DNA from: Halomonas shengliensis
GTDB taxonomy: Bacteria > Pseudomonadota > Gammaproteobacteria > Pseudomonadales > Halomonadaceae
Reading direction: 5' to 3'
DNA: 64,000 bases
Assembly (NCBI RefSeq): GCF_900104135.1
Contig: NZ_FNIV01000011.1
Location: 1-64,000 of the forward strand
Within the stretch, counting starts at the first letter, position 1. Each line of letters starts with the position of its first letter. Below the pieces are notes generated by a model. That model was not told the origin of the DNA, searched no databases, and worked only from the letters and a program-made list of their open reading frames with translations. This document shows, piece by piece, positions 47,547 to 59,660 of the stretch. The translations under genes and the position numbers were made by a program.

Positions 47547-48638
47547 ATGTCCCTGAGTCTTGAACATATCGATCTCAGCGTCGGAGGTGAGACGCATATC
47601 GCCGACGTCAGCCTGGAATTGGAGCCCGGCTCCTTCAATGTCCTGCTCGGCCGGACCCTGGCCGGTAAGACGACCCTGATGCGCCTCATGGCCGGCCTGG
47701 ACACACCGACCCGTGGCCGCGTGAAGATGAACGGCGAGGACGTCACCGGGGTCTCGGTACGACGGCGCAACGTCTCCATGGTCTACCAGCAGTTCATCAA
47801 CTATCCCTCTCTGAGCGTCTACGAGAATATCGCCTCGCCGCTGAGGCTGGCCCGGGTGGCGGCAGCCGAGATCGATCGGCGCGTGCGGCAGACCGCCGAG
47901 ATGTTGCATATCGAACATCTGCTCGACCGCAAGCCCCTTGAGCTCTCCGGTGGCCAGCAGCAGCGCACCGCCATGGGCCGAGCGCTGGTCAAGGACGCCG
48001 ACATCGTGCTGTTCGACGAGCCGCTGGTGAACCTCGACTACAAGCTGCGCGAAGGGCTGCGCGAGGAGTTGCGGGCCCTGTTCCGCGAGCGCAACTGCAT
48101 TGCCGTCTATGCCACCACCGAGCCGGCCGAGGCGTTGGCGCTCGGTGGCCATACTGCCGTCCTCCACGAGGGGCGCCTGCTGCAATACGGCCGCAGCGAG
48201 GACGTCTACCATCGCCCGCTCACCCTGCAGACCGCGGAGCTCTTCTCGGAGCCGCCGATCAACGTGCTGCATGGCATCGTCTCCGGCAACGAGGTGACCT
48301 TCGATCGCGAGGTGCACTTCCCACTCAATGCCGACCTGAGCCGCCTGCTGCCCGGCGAGTACCGCTTCGGCGTGCGCCCGGCGCACGTCTCGCTCACGCG
48401 TCGCGCCGAGGACGATATCGAAATCGTGATGGGCGTCGACATGGCCGAGATCAGCGGCTCCGAGACCTTCCTGCACGTCGCCGACGAGCGCTTTCATCTC
48501 ACCGTGCACCTGGAGGGGGTACACGAGTTCGAGGTCGGCCAGGCGGTCAGGCTCTTCATCCCCGCCCACAAGGTCTACGCCTTCGACCGCCAGGGCGGCG
48601 TGGTGCACATTCCCACCCACCATGCGGGGAGGGGCTGA
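47547..48638 (+). CDS. glpS: glycerol ABC transporter ATP-binding protein GlpS
   Basis: 363 residues, sugar-type (MalK-like) ATPase with a C-terminal TOBE region. Walker A GRTLAGKT (K41), Q-loop SMVYQQFINYPSLSVYENIASPL, signature LSGGQQQR (133-140), Walker B IVLFDEP (D157/E158). The H-loop position is Thr191 (YATTEPAEA) instead of His, so its own ATP site is probably slow or inactive. It pairs with GlpT as a heterodimer in the glycerol importer first described in Rhizobium (GlpVSTPQ). Start 47547 gives MSLSLEHIDLSVGG. It overlaps nothing; glpT starts 2 bases after the stop. Confidence 0.92.
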   Translation: MSLSLEHIDLSVGGETHIADVSLELEPGSFNVLLGRTLAGKTTLMRLMAGLDTPTRGRVKMNGEDVTGVSVRRRNVSMVYQQFINYPSLSVYENIASPLRLARVAAAEIDRRVRQTAEMLHIEHLLDRKPLELSGGQQQRTAMGRALVKDADIVLFDEPLVNLDYKLREGLREELRALFRERNCIAVYATTEPAEALALGGHTAVLHEGRLLQYGRSEDVYHRPLTLQTAELFSEPPINVLHGIVSGNEVTFDREVHFPLNADLSRLLPGEYRFGVRPAHVSLTRRAEDDIEIVMGVDMAEISGSETFLHVADERFHLTVHLEGVHEFEVGQAVRLFIPAHKVYAFDRQGGVVHIPTHHAGRG

Positions 48639-48639
48639 G

Positions 48640-49733
<1,094 letters not shown>

Positions 49734-49737
<4 letters not shown>

Positions 49738-50618
49738 ACCACAAGGTCTACAACAACCGCGCCTGGTGGCTGATCCTGCCCATGCTGCTGCTGGTCGCCT
49801 TCTCGGCCATCATTCCGCTGATGACGGTCGTGAACTACTCCGTCCAGGATGTCTTCGACACCCACACCCGCTTCTTCACCGGGGTGGAATGGTTCGAGGC
49901 GACCCTCAACGACCCCGCCCTGCAGATGGCGCTGTTGCGGCAGTTCGCCTTCTCCTTCACGGTGCTGGCGATCGAGGTGCCGCTGGGCATCGGCATCGCA
50001 CTGCTGATGCCCAAGCGGGGCTGGCAGGCCTCGGCGGTACTGATCCTCGTCACCATGCCACTGCTGATCCCGTGGAACGTGGTGGGCAGCATCTGGCAGA
50101 TATTCACTCGTGGTGATATCGGCCTGATGGGCTGGGGGCTGCGCGAGCTGGGCTATGGCTACAACATCACTCGTAGCGCCACGGATGCCTGGGGCACCAT
50201 CATCCTGATGGATGTCTGGCACTGGACGCCGCTCATCGCACTGCTCTGCTACAGCGGCCTGCGCTCCATCCCGGATGCCTACTATCAGGCGGCGCGCATC
50301 GATCGCGCCTCCCAATGGGCGGTCTTTCGCTATATCCAGTTGCCCAAGCTGACCAACGTGCTGGTCATCGGCGTGCTGCTGCGCTTCATGCATTCCTTCA
50401 TGATCTACGCCGAACCCTTCGTGCTGACCGGCGGGGGGCCCGGCAGCTCCACCACCTTCCTCAGCCAGTCCCTCACCACCATGGCGATCGGCCAGCAGGA
50501 TCTGGGACCCTCCGCGGCGTTCTCGATCATCTACTTCCTGATCATCCTGCTGGTCTGCTGGGTCTTCTACACCGCCATCATGAACCTGCAGAAAGATAAG
50601 CAGCAGAAGGGGACCTGA
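49734..50618 (+). CDS. glpP: glycerol ABC transporter permease GlpP
   Basis: 294 residues, MalF-like permease with six helices: an N-terminal WWLILPMLLLVAFSAIIPLMTVVNYSVQDVF and the EAA loop IPDAYYQAARIDRASQWAVFRYIQLPKLTNV. The conserved GGGPGSSTTFLSQSL before the last helices is typical. Together with GlpQ it forms the glycerol path through the inner membrane. It follows glpT by overlap and precedes glpQ by 1 base. Confidence 0.93.
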
Positions 50619-50619
50619 C

Positions 50620-51513
<894 letters not shown>

Positions 51514-51525
51514 GAGGAGCGTGTC

Positions 51526-51798
51526 ATGGAATGGATGGTATGGACCACGTCCACGGCGATCTTCTTCGCAACCATCGCCGCCCTCCTGCTTGGCATGACT
51601 GCCTGGGAGATTGCCTCTCCCACGGTGGAGCGCAAGGGCTTCCTGCCGATCGCCACCACCCGCGGTGACCGTCTGTTCATCGGGCTGGTCTGCGCGGCCT
51701 ACATCCACCTGGTGGTGGTGGGCTTCACCCCGTTCAACCTCTGGCTGGCGCTGGCCGTCTCGATCCTGTGGCTGGTGATCCTGATGCGCTGGGGCTGA
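51526..51798 (+). CDS. DUF2160 family small membrane protein of the glycerol importer
   Basis: 90 residues with three hydrophobic helices (WTTSTAIFFATIAALLLGMT; RLFIGLVCAAYIHLVVVGF; LWLALAVSILWLVILMRW) and a short loop PTVERKGFLPIATTRGDRL. This matches DUF2160, known as a constant member of glpSTPQ-V gene groups. GAGAGGAG precedes the ATG. The role is unknown; an accessory subunit of the importer is the simple inference. Confidence 0.85.
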   Translation: MEWMVWTTSTAIFFATIAALLLGMTAWEIASPTVERKGFLPIATTRGDRLFIGLVCAAYIHLVVVGFTPFNLWLALAVSILWLVILMRWG

Positions 51799-51863
51799 CA
51801 GAAACGCACGGAGCCGAATGACACAAGGTTCATGGACGAACCCTCACAACCCAAGAGGTCAAC

Positions 51864-53603
<1,740 letters not shown>

Positions 53604-53683
53604 GTCGCCGGGTGGGCGGTCCGCCGCCCACCCCTCGCGACCCTCACAGGCACTCTTCGCCGAGTCATTCTTCAGTGATGGAC

Positions 53684-53724
53684 GGGCCCCGCACGGTAGG
53701 CGCCGTGCGGGGCCCTCTTGCTTC
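53684..53724 (+). terminator. hairpin between glpV and the second glpD, terminator or attenuator
   Basis: GGGCCCCGCACGG (53684-53696) pairs perfectly with CCGTGCGGGGCCC (53703-53715) around TAGGCG, followed by TCTTGCTTCC. Perfect 13-bp stem. It lies within the presumed operon, so it may reduce read-through into glpD2 or stabilise the glpV mRNA. Confidence 0.75.
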
Positions 53725-53737
53725 CAGGGGGCATACG

Positions 53738-55357
53738 ATGCAACTCAGAGAGACCCAACTCAGCCGCCTGCCGGCACGCTGCCACGACGTGCTGGTGGTG
53801 GGGGGCGGCATCAACGGGGCCGCGGCGGCCGCCGCCCTGAGCGGCCAGGGTGCCAGCGTCGCGCTGATCGACAAGGGCGACTTCGCCGGCAGCACCAGCA
53901 TGCACTCCTCCAACCTGGTGTGGGGGGGCATCAAGTACATGGAGAGCGGCGACTTCGGCCTGGTGCGCAAGCTCTGTCGCAGTCGCAACCACCTGATCCA
54001 GAGCTATCCCTCATCGGTACAGGAGATCCGCTTCCTGACCACGATCCACCGGGGATTTCGCCACCACCCTCTGGTGCCTTGGGCCGGCAGCTGGCTCTAC
54101 TGGCTGATGGGGAACGCCTTCACCCGGCGTCCGTACTACATGCGCCCGGCGACCCTGAAGGCCCGCGAGCCGATCATCGACACCTCAAGCGCCGTGGGCG
54201 GCTTCGAGTACTCCGATGCATACCTCCACGACAACGACGCGCGCTTCGTCTTCAACTTCGTGCGCGGCGCCCTGGACTTCGGCGCCGCGGCGGTCAATTA
54301 CGTGGAGTATCTCTCCTCTCGTCGCGAGGCGGGCATCTGGGTGACCCGGGCCCGCGATATCGTGACCGACGAGACCTTCGAGATCCGCTCGCGGGTGCTG
54401 ATCAACGCCGCCGGGCCCTGGGTCGATGACCTCAACCAACGGGCCGAGCAGCGTACCGAGCATCACCATGTCTTCTCCAAGGGGATCCACCTGATCGTGC
54501 CTCGGCTCACCGAGCAGCGGCGCGTGCTGGCCTTCTTTGCCGACGATGGCCGCCTGTTCTTCGTCATTCCCATGGGGCCGCGCACCTGCATCGGAACCAC
54601 CGACACCCGGGTCGAGAGCCCCTCGGTGACGGTCACCGAGGAGGACGTGGCCTTCGTGCTGGACAACATCAACAAGCGCCTCGCCCTGCCGCGCCCCCTG
54701 GGTAAGCAGGACATCATCGCCACCCGCTGTGGGGTGCGGCCGCTGGCGATCAAGCCGGCCGGGGAGGGCGAGCGGGACTTCCTCAACCTGTCGCGCAAGC
54801 ACGCCATCGACCTAGACCGTGAGCGGTCCCACCTCAGCATCTTCGGCGGCAAGCTGACCGACTGTCTCAACGTCGGCGAGGAGGTGGTGGAGGCGGTCAG
54901 GGGACTCGGCATCGAGTTGCCCGACGCGGGCCGCCGATGGTATGGCGAGCCCGACGCGACGGTGCGCGACGCCTTCCTGCGGGAGGCGGGCGAGATGGGC
55001 CTCGACGCCCGCACCGCGGCCCACGCCTCGGAGCCGATAAGTCACCGGCTGTGGCGGCGCTATGGTGATCAGGCCTTCGACCTGCTGGCGACGATCCGCC
55101 GAGACCCCCACCAGGCCGAGGTGCTCATCGAGGGCACCGAGTACCTGAGAGTGGAGCTTACCCAGGCCCGGGAGCGCGAGATGGTCACTCGCCTGGAGGA
55201 CCTGCTGCGGCGGCGCTCCAAGATCTCGCTGGTGGTCTCCGAGGCCTCCATTGCCCGCTCCGCGGGACTGGCGGAGGCCTGCGAGGCGCTGTTCGGCGAC
55301 GCCGCCCGCGAGCGCCTCGACGAGTACCTCGAGACGCTCGCGGCCGGCCCGGCATGA
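53738..55357 (+). CDS. glpD: glycerol-3-phosphate dehydrogenase (FAD), copy 2
   Basis: 539 residues. FAD site VLVVGGGINGAAAAAALSGQG, STSMHSSNLVWGGIKYMESGDFGLV, LINAAGPWVDDL, CIGTTDTRV, CGVRPLAIKP and IFGGKLTDCLN. It clearly belongs to the GlpD/GlpA family but differs throughout from the 504-residue copy at 34776 (different N-terminus, longer C-terminus with EASIARSAGLAEACE). Its place behind glpV links it to glycerol brought in by the ABC importer. AGGGGG precedes ATG 53738; 134 bases and a hairpin separate it from glpV. Confidence 0.92.
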   Translation: MQLRETQLSRLPARCHDVLVVGGGINGAAAAAALSGQGASVALIDKGDFAGSTSMHSSNLVWGGIKYMESGDFGLVRKLCRSRNHLIQSYPSSVQEIRFLTTIHRGFRHHPLVPWAGSWLYWLMGNAFTRRPYYMRPATLKAREPIIDTSSAVGGFEYSDAYLHDNDARFVFNFVRGALDFGAAAVNYVEYLSSRREAGIWVTRARDIVTDETFEIRSRVLINAAGPWVDDLNQRAEQRTEHHHVFSKGIHLIVPRLTEQRRVLAFFADDGRLFFVIPMGPRTCIGTTDTRVESPSVTVTEEDVAFVLDNINKRLALPRPLGKQDIIATRCGVRPLAIKPAGEGERDFLNLSRKHAIDLDRERSHLSIFGGKLTDCLNVGEEVVEAVRGLGIELPDAGRRWYGEPDATVRDAFLREAGEMGLDARTAAHASEPISHRLWRRYGDQAFDLLATIRRDPHQAEVLIEGTEYLRVELTQAREREMVTRLEDLLRRRSKISLVVSEASIARSAGLAEACEALFGDAARERLDEYLETLAAGPA

Positions 55358-55460
55358 GACGAGGGTGGAAGGGGGAGCGCTGGACCTTCGTGTCGGCCGG
55401 TAGGGCTGCTAGAATGCCGCGCGATCGCCTTCCCCCAGCCTTTCGCTATTGGAGCCCGCC

Positions 55461-56699
55461 ATGACCGATACCGCGGCCGCACGGCCCGCCGACTCCCTCC
55501 CGCGCACGCTGCTCACCGGCGTGCAGATGCTGTTCGTGGCCTTCGGCGCCCTGGTGCTGGTGCCGCTGCTCACCGGGCTCGACCCCAGCGTGGCGCTGTT
55601 CACCGCCGGCGTCGGTACCCTGGTGTTCCACGGCGTGACCCGGGTCAGCGTGCCGGTGTTCCTGGCCTCGTCCTTCGCCTTCATCGCGCCGATCCAGGGC
55701 TCCATCGCCAGCTTCGGGGTCTCGGCCACCCTGGGCGGGCTGATGGCAGCCGGCCTGGTCTATGTGGCGATCTCCCAGGCGGTGCGCCTCAAGGGCACCG
55801 GCTGGCTGCATCGCCTGCTGCCGCCGGTGGTGGTGGGTCCGGTGATCATGGTGATCGGCCTGGCGCTCGCGCCCGTCGCGGTGGACATGGCCACCGGCGA
55901 GACCAGCGACCATATCGGCTATGGTCAGGCGCTGGTGCTCTCCATGGTCAGCCTGCTGGTGACCCTGGTGCTGGCGGTGTTCGGCCGCGGCATCGTGCGT
56001 CTGGTGCCGATCATGGGGGGGATCCTCACCGGCTACCTGCTGGCGCTGGTCATGGGCCTGGTGGACTTCACGCCGGTGCGCGAGGCGAGCTGGCTGGCGC
56101 TGCCCGCCTTCACCGCGCCGAGTTTCCACTGGGCGGCGATCCTGTTCATGATCCCGGTGGCGATCGCCCCGGCGGTGGAGCATATCGGCGACATGATCGC
56201 CATCGGTTCGGTGACCCGCAGGAACTACCTGGAGAAGCCGGGCCTGCATCGCACCCTGCTGGGCGACGGCCTGGCCACCACCGCGGCGGCGCTGTTCGGC
56301 GGCCCGCCCAACACCACCTACTCCGAGGTGACCGGGGCGGTGACCCTGACCCGCGCCTTCGACCCGCGCATCATGCTGGTGGCGGCCTGTACCGCCATCG
56401 CCCTGGCCTTCGTGGCCAAGCTGGGGGCGCTGCTGCAGACCATCCCCGGGCCGGTGATGGGAGGCATCATGACCCTGCTGTTCGGCTCCATCGCCGTGGT
56501 GGGCATGAACACCCTGGTGCGCGCCGGTCACTCGCTGACCGCGCCGCGCAACCTGGTGGTGATATCGCTGATCCTGGTGTTCGGCATCGGCGGCATGCAG
56601 GTGGGCGGCGGCCAGTTCACCCTGCAGGGGGTGAGCCTGGCCGCCCTGGTGGGCATCGTGCTCAACTGGGTGCTGCCGGGCGCCGAGGAGGACGAGTAG
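55461..56699 (+). CDS. uraA: uracil permease (NCS2/UraA family)
   Basis: 412 residues, UraA/xanthine NCS2 fold with about fourteen helices. SLPRTLLTGVQMLFVAFGALVLVPLLTGLDPSVALFTAGVGTL at the start, the discontinuous-helix region VFLASSFAFIAPI, the transport Glu of PAVEHIGDMIAIG and GGPPNTTYSEVTGAVTLTR. These residues resemble UraA (uracil-H+ symport). The ATG at 55461 follows GGAG; the TTG at 55449 overlaps that ribosome-binding site. A TAGAAT -10-like element lies at 55410-55415. Confidence 0.92.
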   Translation: MTDTAAARPADSLPRTLLTGVQMLFVAFGALVLVPLLTGLDPSVALFTAGVGTLVFHGVTRVSVPVFLASSFAFIAPIQGSIASFGVSATLGGLMAAGLVYVAISQAVRLKGTGWLHRLLPPVVVGPVIMVIGLALAPVAVDMATGETSDHIGYGQALVLSMVSLLVTLVLAVFGRGIVRLVPIMGGILTGYLLALVMGLVDFTPVREASWLALPAFTAPSFHWAAILFMIPVAIAPAVEHIGDMIAIGSVTRRNYLEKPGLHRTLLGDGLATTAAALFGGPPNTTYSEVTGAVTLTRAFDPRIMLVAACTAIALAFVAKLGALLQTIPGPVMGGIMTLLFGSIAVVGMNTLVRAGHSLTAPRNLVVISLILVFGIGGMQVGGGQFTLQGVSLAALVGIVLNWVLPGAEEDE

Positions 56700-56700
56700 G

Positions 56701-57600
56701 TCAGTCCCGGTAACGGCGTGTCAGGTCACCGTAGGCGTCGACGCGGCGGTCTCGCAGGTAGGGCCAGATACGCCGCACGTCCTCGCCGCGGCCCATGTCC
56801 AGGGTCACCAGCAGGCGCTCGGCCTGGGTGCCGGCGTGGGCCAGCAGCTCGCCCTGGGGCCCGGCGATGAAGCTGCCGCCCCAGAAGTCGACGCCGCGGC
56901 CGACGCCGGAGTGGTCCGGCTCGTGGTCGACGCGGTTGGCCACCACCACCGGCACGCCGTTGGCCACCGCGTGGCTGCGCTGGATCAGGGTCCAGGCGTC
57001 CTTCTGGCGCGCCTTCTCGTCATCGTCGTCGGCAGGGTCCCAGCCGATGGCGGTGGGGTAGAGCAGAAGTTCCGCCCCGGCCAGGGCCATCAGCCGTGCC
57101 GCCTCCGGGTACCACTGGTCCCAGCACACCAGCACCCCGAGCCGCCCCACCGAGGTATCGATGGGGGCGAAGCCCTGGCCGGCGCCATCGGCGTCGCCGG
57201 GGGTGAAGTAGAACTTCTCGTAGAAGCCCGGATCATCGGGGATATGCATCTTGCGGTAGTGGCCGACGGCGCCCAGCTTGCGGTCATAGACCACCGCGGT
57301 GTTGTGGTAGAGGCCGGCCGCTCGGCGCTCGAACAGCGAGCCCACCAGCACGATGTCGAGCTCGGCGGCCAGCGCTGCGAGGCGGCTGCCGGTGGGGCCG
57401 TCCAGGGGCTCGGCCAGGTCGAAGAGTTCGGTGTCCTCGTACTGGCAGAAGTAGTGGGTGGCGTGCAGCTCCTGGAGCATGACCAGCTCGGCGCCGGCGG
57501 CGGCCAGCTCGCGGATGCCGGCCTCGCTCTCGGCGAGGCTTCTGGCCTTGTCGGGCCAGCCGGGCTGCTGGACCAGGCCGACCTTCAGATGGCGGGGCAT
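56701..57600 (-). CDS. aguB: N-carbamoylputrescine amidase
   Basis: Hydrolyses N-carbamoylputrescine to putrescine, CO2 and ammonia. 299 residues, nitrilase superfamily. The Glu-Lys-Cys triad is visible: Glu in LVMLQELHATHYFCQ (near 43), Lys in GHYRKMHIPDDPGFYEKFYF and Cys in LVCWDQWYPEAARLMAL. The segment PGFYEKFYFTPGD and the C-terminal WPYLRDRRVDAYGDLTRRY are typical of AguB. It follows aguA by 18 bases on the minus strand. Confidence 0.96.
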   Translation of the reverse strand: MPRHLKVGLVQQPGWPDKARSLAESEAGIRELAAAGAELVMLQELHATHYFCQYEDTELFDLAEPLDGPTGSRLAALAAELDIVLVGSLFERRAAGLYHNTAVVYDRKLGAVGHYRKMHIPDDPGFYEKFYFTPGDADGAGQGFAPIDTSVGRLGVLVCWDQWYPEAARLMALAGAELLLYPTAIGWDPADDDDEKARQKDAWTLIQRSHAVANGVPVVVANRVDHEPDHSGVGRGVDFWGGSFIAGPQGELLAHAGTQAERLLVTLDMGRGEDVRRIWPYLRDRRVDAYGDLTRRYRD

Positions 57601-57618
57601 GAGGGCGTCTCCTTCGAT

Positions 57619-58665
57619 TCAGTTCTTGGCCTGGGCGAGGCTGCCACTGGGCAGCTGCATGGTCAGGCAGTGCAGGCTGCCGTGCTGTCGGATCACGCTG
57701 CGACAGTCGATGGGCACGATATCGCGGCCCGGGAAGGCCTCGGCCAGGGCCGCGAGGGCCCGGGCGTCGGCGGCGTCGGCGTAGGTGGGCACCAGCACGG
57801 CGCCGTTGAGGATCAGGAAGTTGGCGTAGGTGGCCGGCAGCCGGTGGCCATCCTCCGGGTCGTGGCAGGGCGCGGGCCAGGGCAGGGGGATCAGCCGGTA
57901 GGGCTGGCCGTCGGCACGGCGCAGCGCCCTGAGCTCCGCCTCCATGGCGGCAAGCGCCGGGTAGTGGGGGTCCCGGGCGTCGTCGCAGCGTACGTAGGCG
58001 ATGGTGCCAGGGTCGCAGAAGCGCGCCAGGGTATCCACGTGGCTGTCGGTGTCGTCCCCCTCGAGATGGCCGTTGGCCAGCCACAGCACCCGGGTCACGC
58101 CGAAGTCCTGGTGGAGCCACTCCTCCACGGCGCGGCGGTCGAGGCCGGGGTTGCGGTTGGGGTTGAGCAGGCACGCCTCGGTGGTCAGCAGGGTGCCCTC
58201 GCCGTCGCTCTCGATGGCGCCCCCCTCCAGTACCAGGCCGCGCTCGCTCACCGGGCAGGCGAACAGGCCCGCCTCGGCCAGGCGCCGGGTCAGGGTGTTG
58301 TCCCGGGCGGCGGGGAACTTGCCGCCCCAGCCGGTGAAGACGTAGTCGTGCAGCGTCAGCGCGCCGTCGCGCTCCACCGCCAGCGGGCCGTGGTCCCGCG
58401 CCCAGGTGTCGTCGGACGCGGCGACCACCAGCGTCAGCCGCTCATCCGCAACCCCCAGGCGCGCGAAGCGCTCTGTCAGATGGGTGCGGGTGAGGGTGTC
58501 GGGCACGCTGATCACCACCCCCTGGTAGCGGGTGATGGCCACCACCATCGCCTCCAGGGTCGCCTCGATGCGCTCGAGCAGCGCCGCCCAGTCGCTATCG
58601 GGACTCGGCCAGGTCAGTTGTACGGCATCCTGGGGGTGCCATTCGGGAAGCAGTCGGGTGGCCAT
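57619..58665 (-). CDS. aguA: agmatine deiminase
   Basis: Converts agmatine to N-carbamoylputrescine plus ammonia. 348 residues, penten fold. Start LLPEWHPQDAVQLTWPSPDSDW, DTWARDHGPL, EGGAIESDGEGTLLTTEACLLNPNRNP, the catalytic NGHLEGDDTDSHVDTLARF and the nucleophile Cys in HGSLHCLTMQLPSG. All key positions are present. The start at 58665 is preferred over a longer frame without homology. With aguB it forms the bacterial arginine-decarboxylase route to putrescine; no speA is in the window. Confidence 0.96.
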   Translation of the reverse strand: MATRLLPEWHPQDAVQLTWPSPDSDWAALLERIEATLEAMVVAITRYQGVVISVPDTLTRTHLTERFARLGVADERLTLVVAASDDTWARDHGPLAVERDGALTLHDYVFTGWGGKFPAARDNTLTRRLAEAGLFACPVSERGLVLEGGAIESDGEGTLLTTEACLLNPNRNPGLDRRAVEEWLHQDFGVTRVLWLANGHLEGDDTDSHVDTLARFCDPGTIAYVRCDDARDPHYPALAAMEAELRALRRADGQPYRLIPLPWPAPCHDPEDGHRLPATYANFLILNGAVLVPTYADAADARALAALAEAFPGRDIVPIDCRSVIRQHGSLHCLTMQLPSGSLAQAKN

Positions 58666-58820
58666 CGGCGTGCGGTCCGGGTGAGGGGGTGTGGGCGCGA
58701 ATGTAGGCGGCTCGGCGCCGCTATGCAATAGCGCTCGCCCGGTCGGTCGCGACTGGCCATCGCCCCGGGCGGTGGTATCCTGAAGCCATTCCCGCCCTGC
58801 CACGGTCGCCAAGGAGCCCC

Positions 58821-59660
58821 ATGCGCGCCATCCTGCTGCTTTCTCTCGTCACCGGACTCGCGCTGGCGCTCGGTGGCTGTCAGAGCCTTTCCGACCGCGA
58901 GAGTGTGGCGGCCACGTCCAGCGACTGGCTGGCGCGCACGGGGGAGGCGATCAGCGCCCAGGGCGAGCGCCTGGGCGAGCTGTTCTCGGGACGCGATGGC
59001 GACGGCGAGGCCCAGGCCGCCGCCCGTGCCGAGGAGCGTCGGGCGCTCTTCGACCAACCCTGGATCGACCCGCTGACCCGCTACCTGGAGACGCACGGCA
59101 ACGATCCTGACTACGCCGACGTGCTGCCCGAGATCGCCCGGGAGCGGGAGCGGCGTTGTGCCGCCATCGGTGCGGAGTACGCGCAGCGGGAGGCCACCCG
59201 GGAGACCCTGGCGCGCCTGCGGCGCGGCTACCTCTACTCCTGCCCCGGCGAGGTCAACGACTTCCATGCCCGGGTGCGGGAGCGCGAGGCGCAGCGTGCC
59301 ACCCGGCGTTCCGCCGCTGTCGCGGCACAGGAGCCGCCCGGGGCGCCAGCCGAGGCGGCACCGGAGCAACCGGATGCCGACCTCGAGGAGGCGCTGGATC
59401 GCCGCCAGGCCAACGACTGCTATGTCTTCTTCACCATCCGTAACTTCCGGCAGGCCCGCGAGGCGTGCCTGGCGCCGGCCAAGCGGGGCGACCCCCGTGC
59501 CCAGCGCCACCTGGGCAGCCTGGCCGAGCTGGACGGCGACCGGGAGGCGGCGCTGCGCTGGTACCGGAAGGCCGTGGCCGGCGGCGATGCCCAGGCCGGG
59601 GAGCGCTTAGAGGCCCTCGACACCGCCTCCGGCGAGGAAGCCACCGGGGCCGATCGGTGA
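58821..59660 (+). CDS. lipoprotein with C-terminal Sel1/TPR-like repeat
   Basis: 279 residues. Lipoprotein signal LLLSLVTGLALALGGC (lipobox Cys about residue 20). The body is charged and helical (AAARAEERRALFDQP; RERERRCAAIGAEYAQREATRETLARLRRGYLYSCPGEV), with five further Cys outside the lipobox. The last third has a Sel1-like repeat: ARQAREACLAPAKRGDPRAQRHLGSLAELDGDREAALRWYRKAVAGGDAQA is described here by position (about 205-265) with its A-x-x-W-Y-x-x-A core. Its stop overlaps the GTG start of the next gene (GTGA), so the lipoprotein may be a periplasmic partner of that sensor. Confidence 0.78.
   Translation: MRAILLLSLVTGLALALGGCQSLSDRESVAATSSDWLARTGEAISAQGERLGELFSGRDGDGEAQAAARAEERRALFDQPWIDPLTRYLETHGNDPDYADVLPEIARERERRCAAIGAEYAQREATRETLARLRRGYLYSCPGEVNDFHARVREREAQRATRRSAAVAAQEPPGAPAEAAPEQPDADLEEALDRRQANDCYVFFTIRNFRQAREACLAPAKRGDPRAQRHLGSLAELDGDREAALRWYRKAVAGGDAQAGERLEALDTASGEEATGADR

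Noticed and set aside
53684..53724. Second riboswitch before glpD2
   Set aside because: Only a simple perfect hairpin is present; better read as a terminator or mRNA stabiliser.
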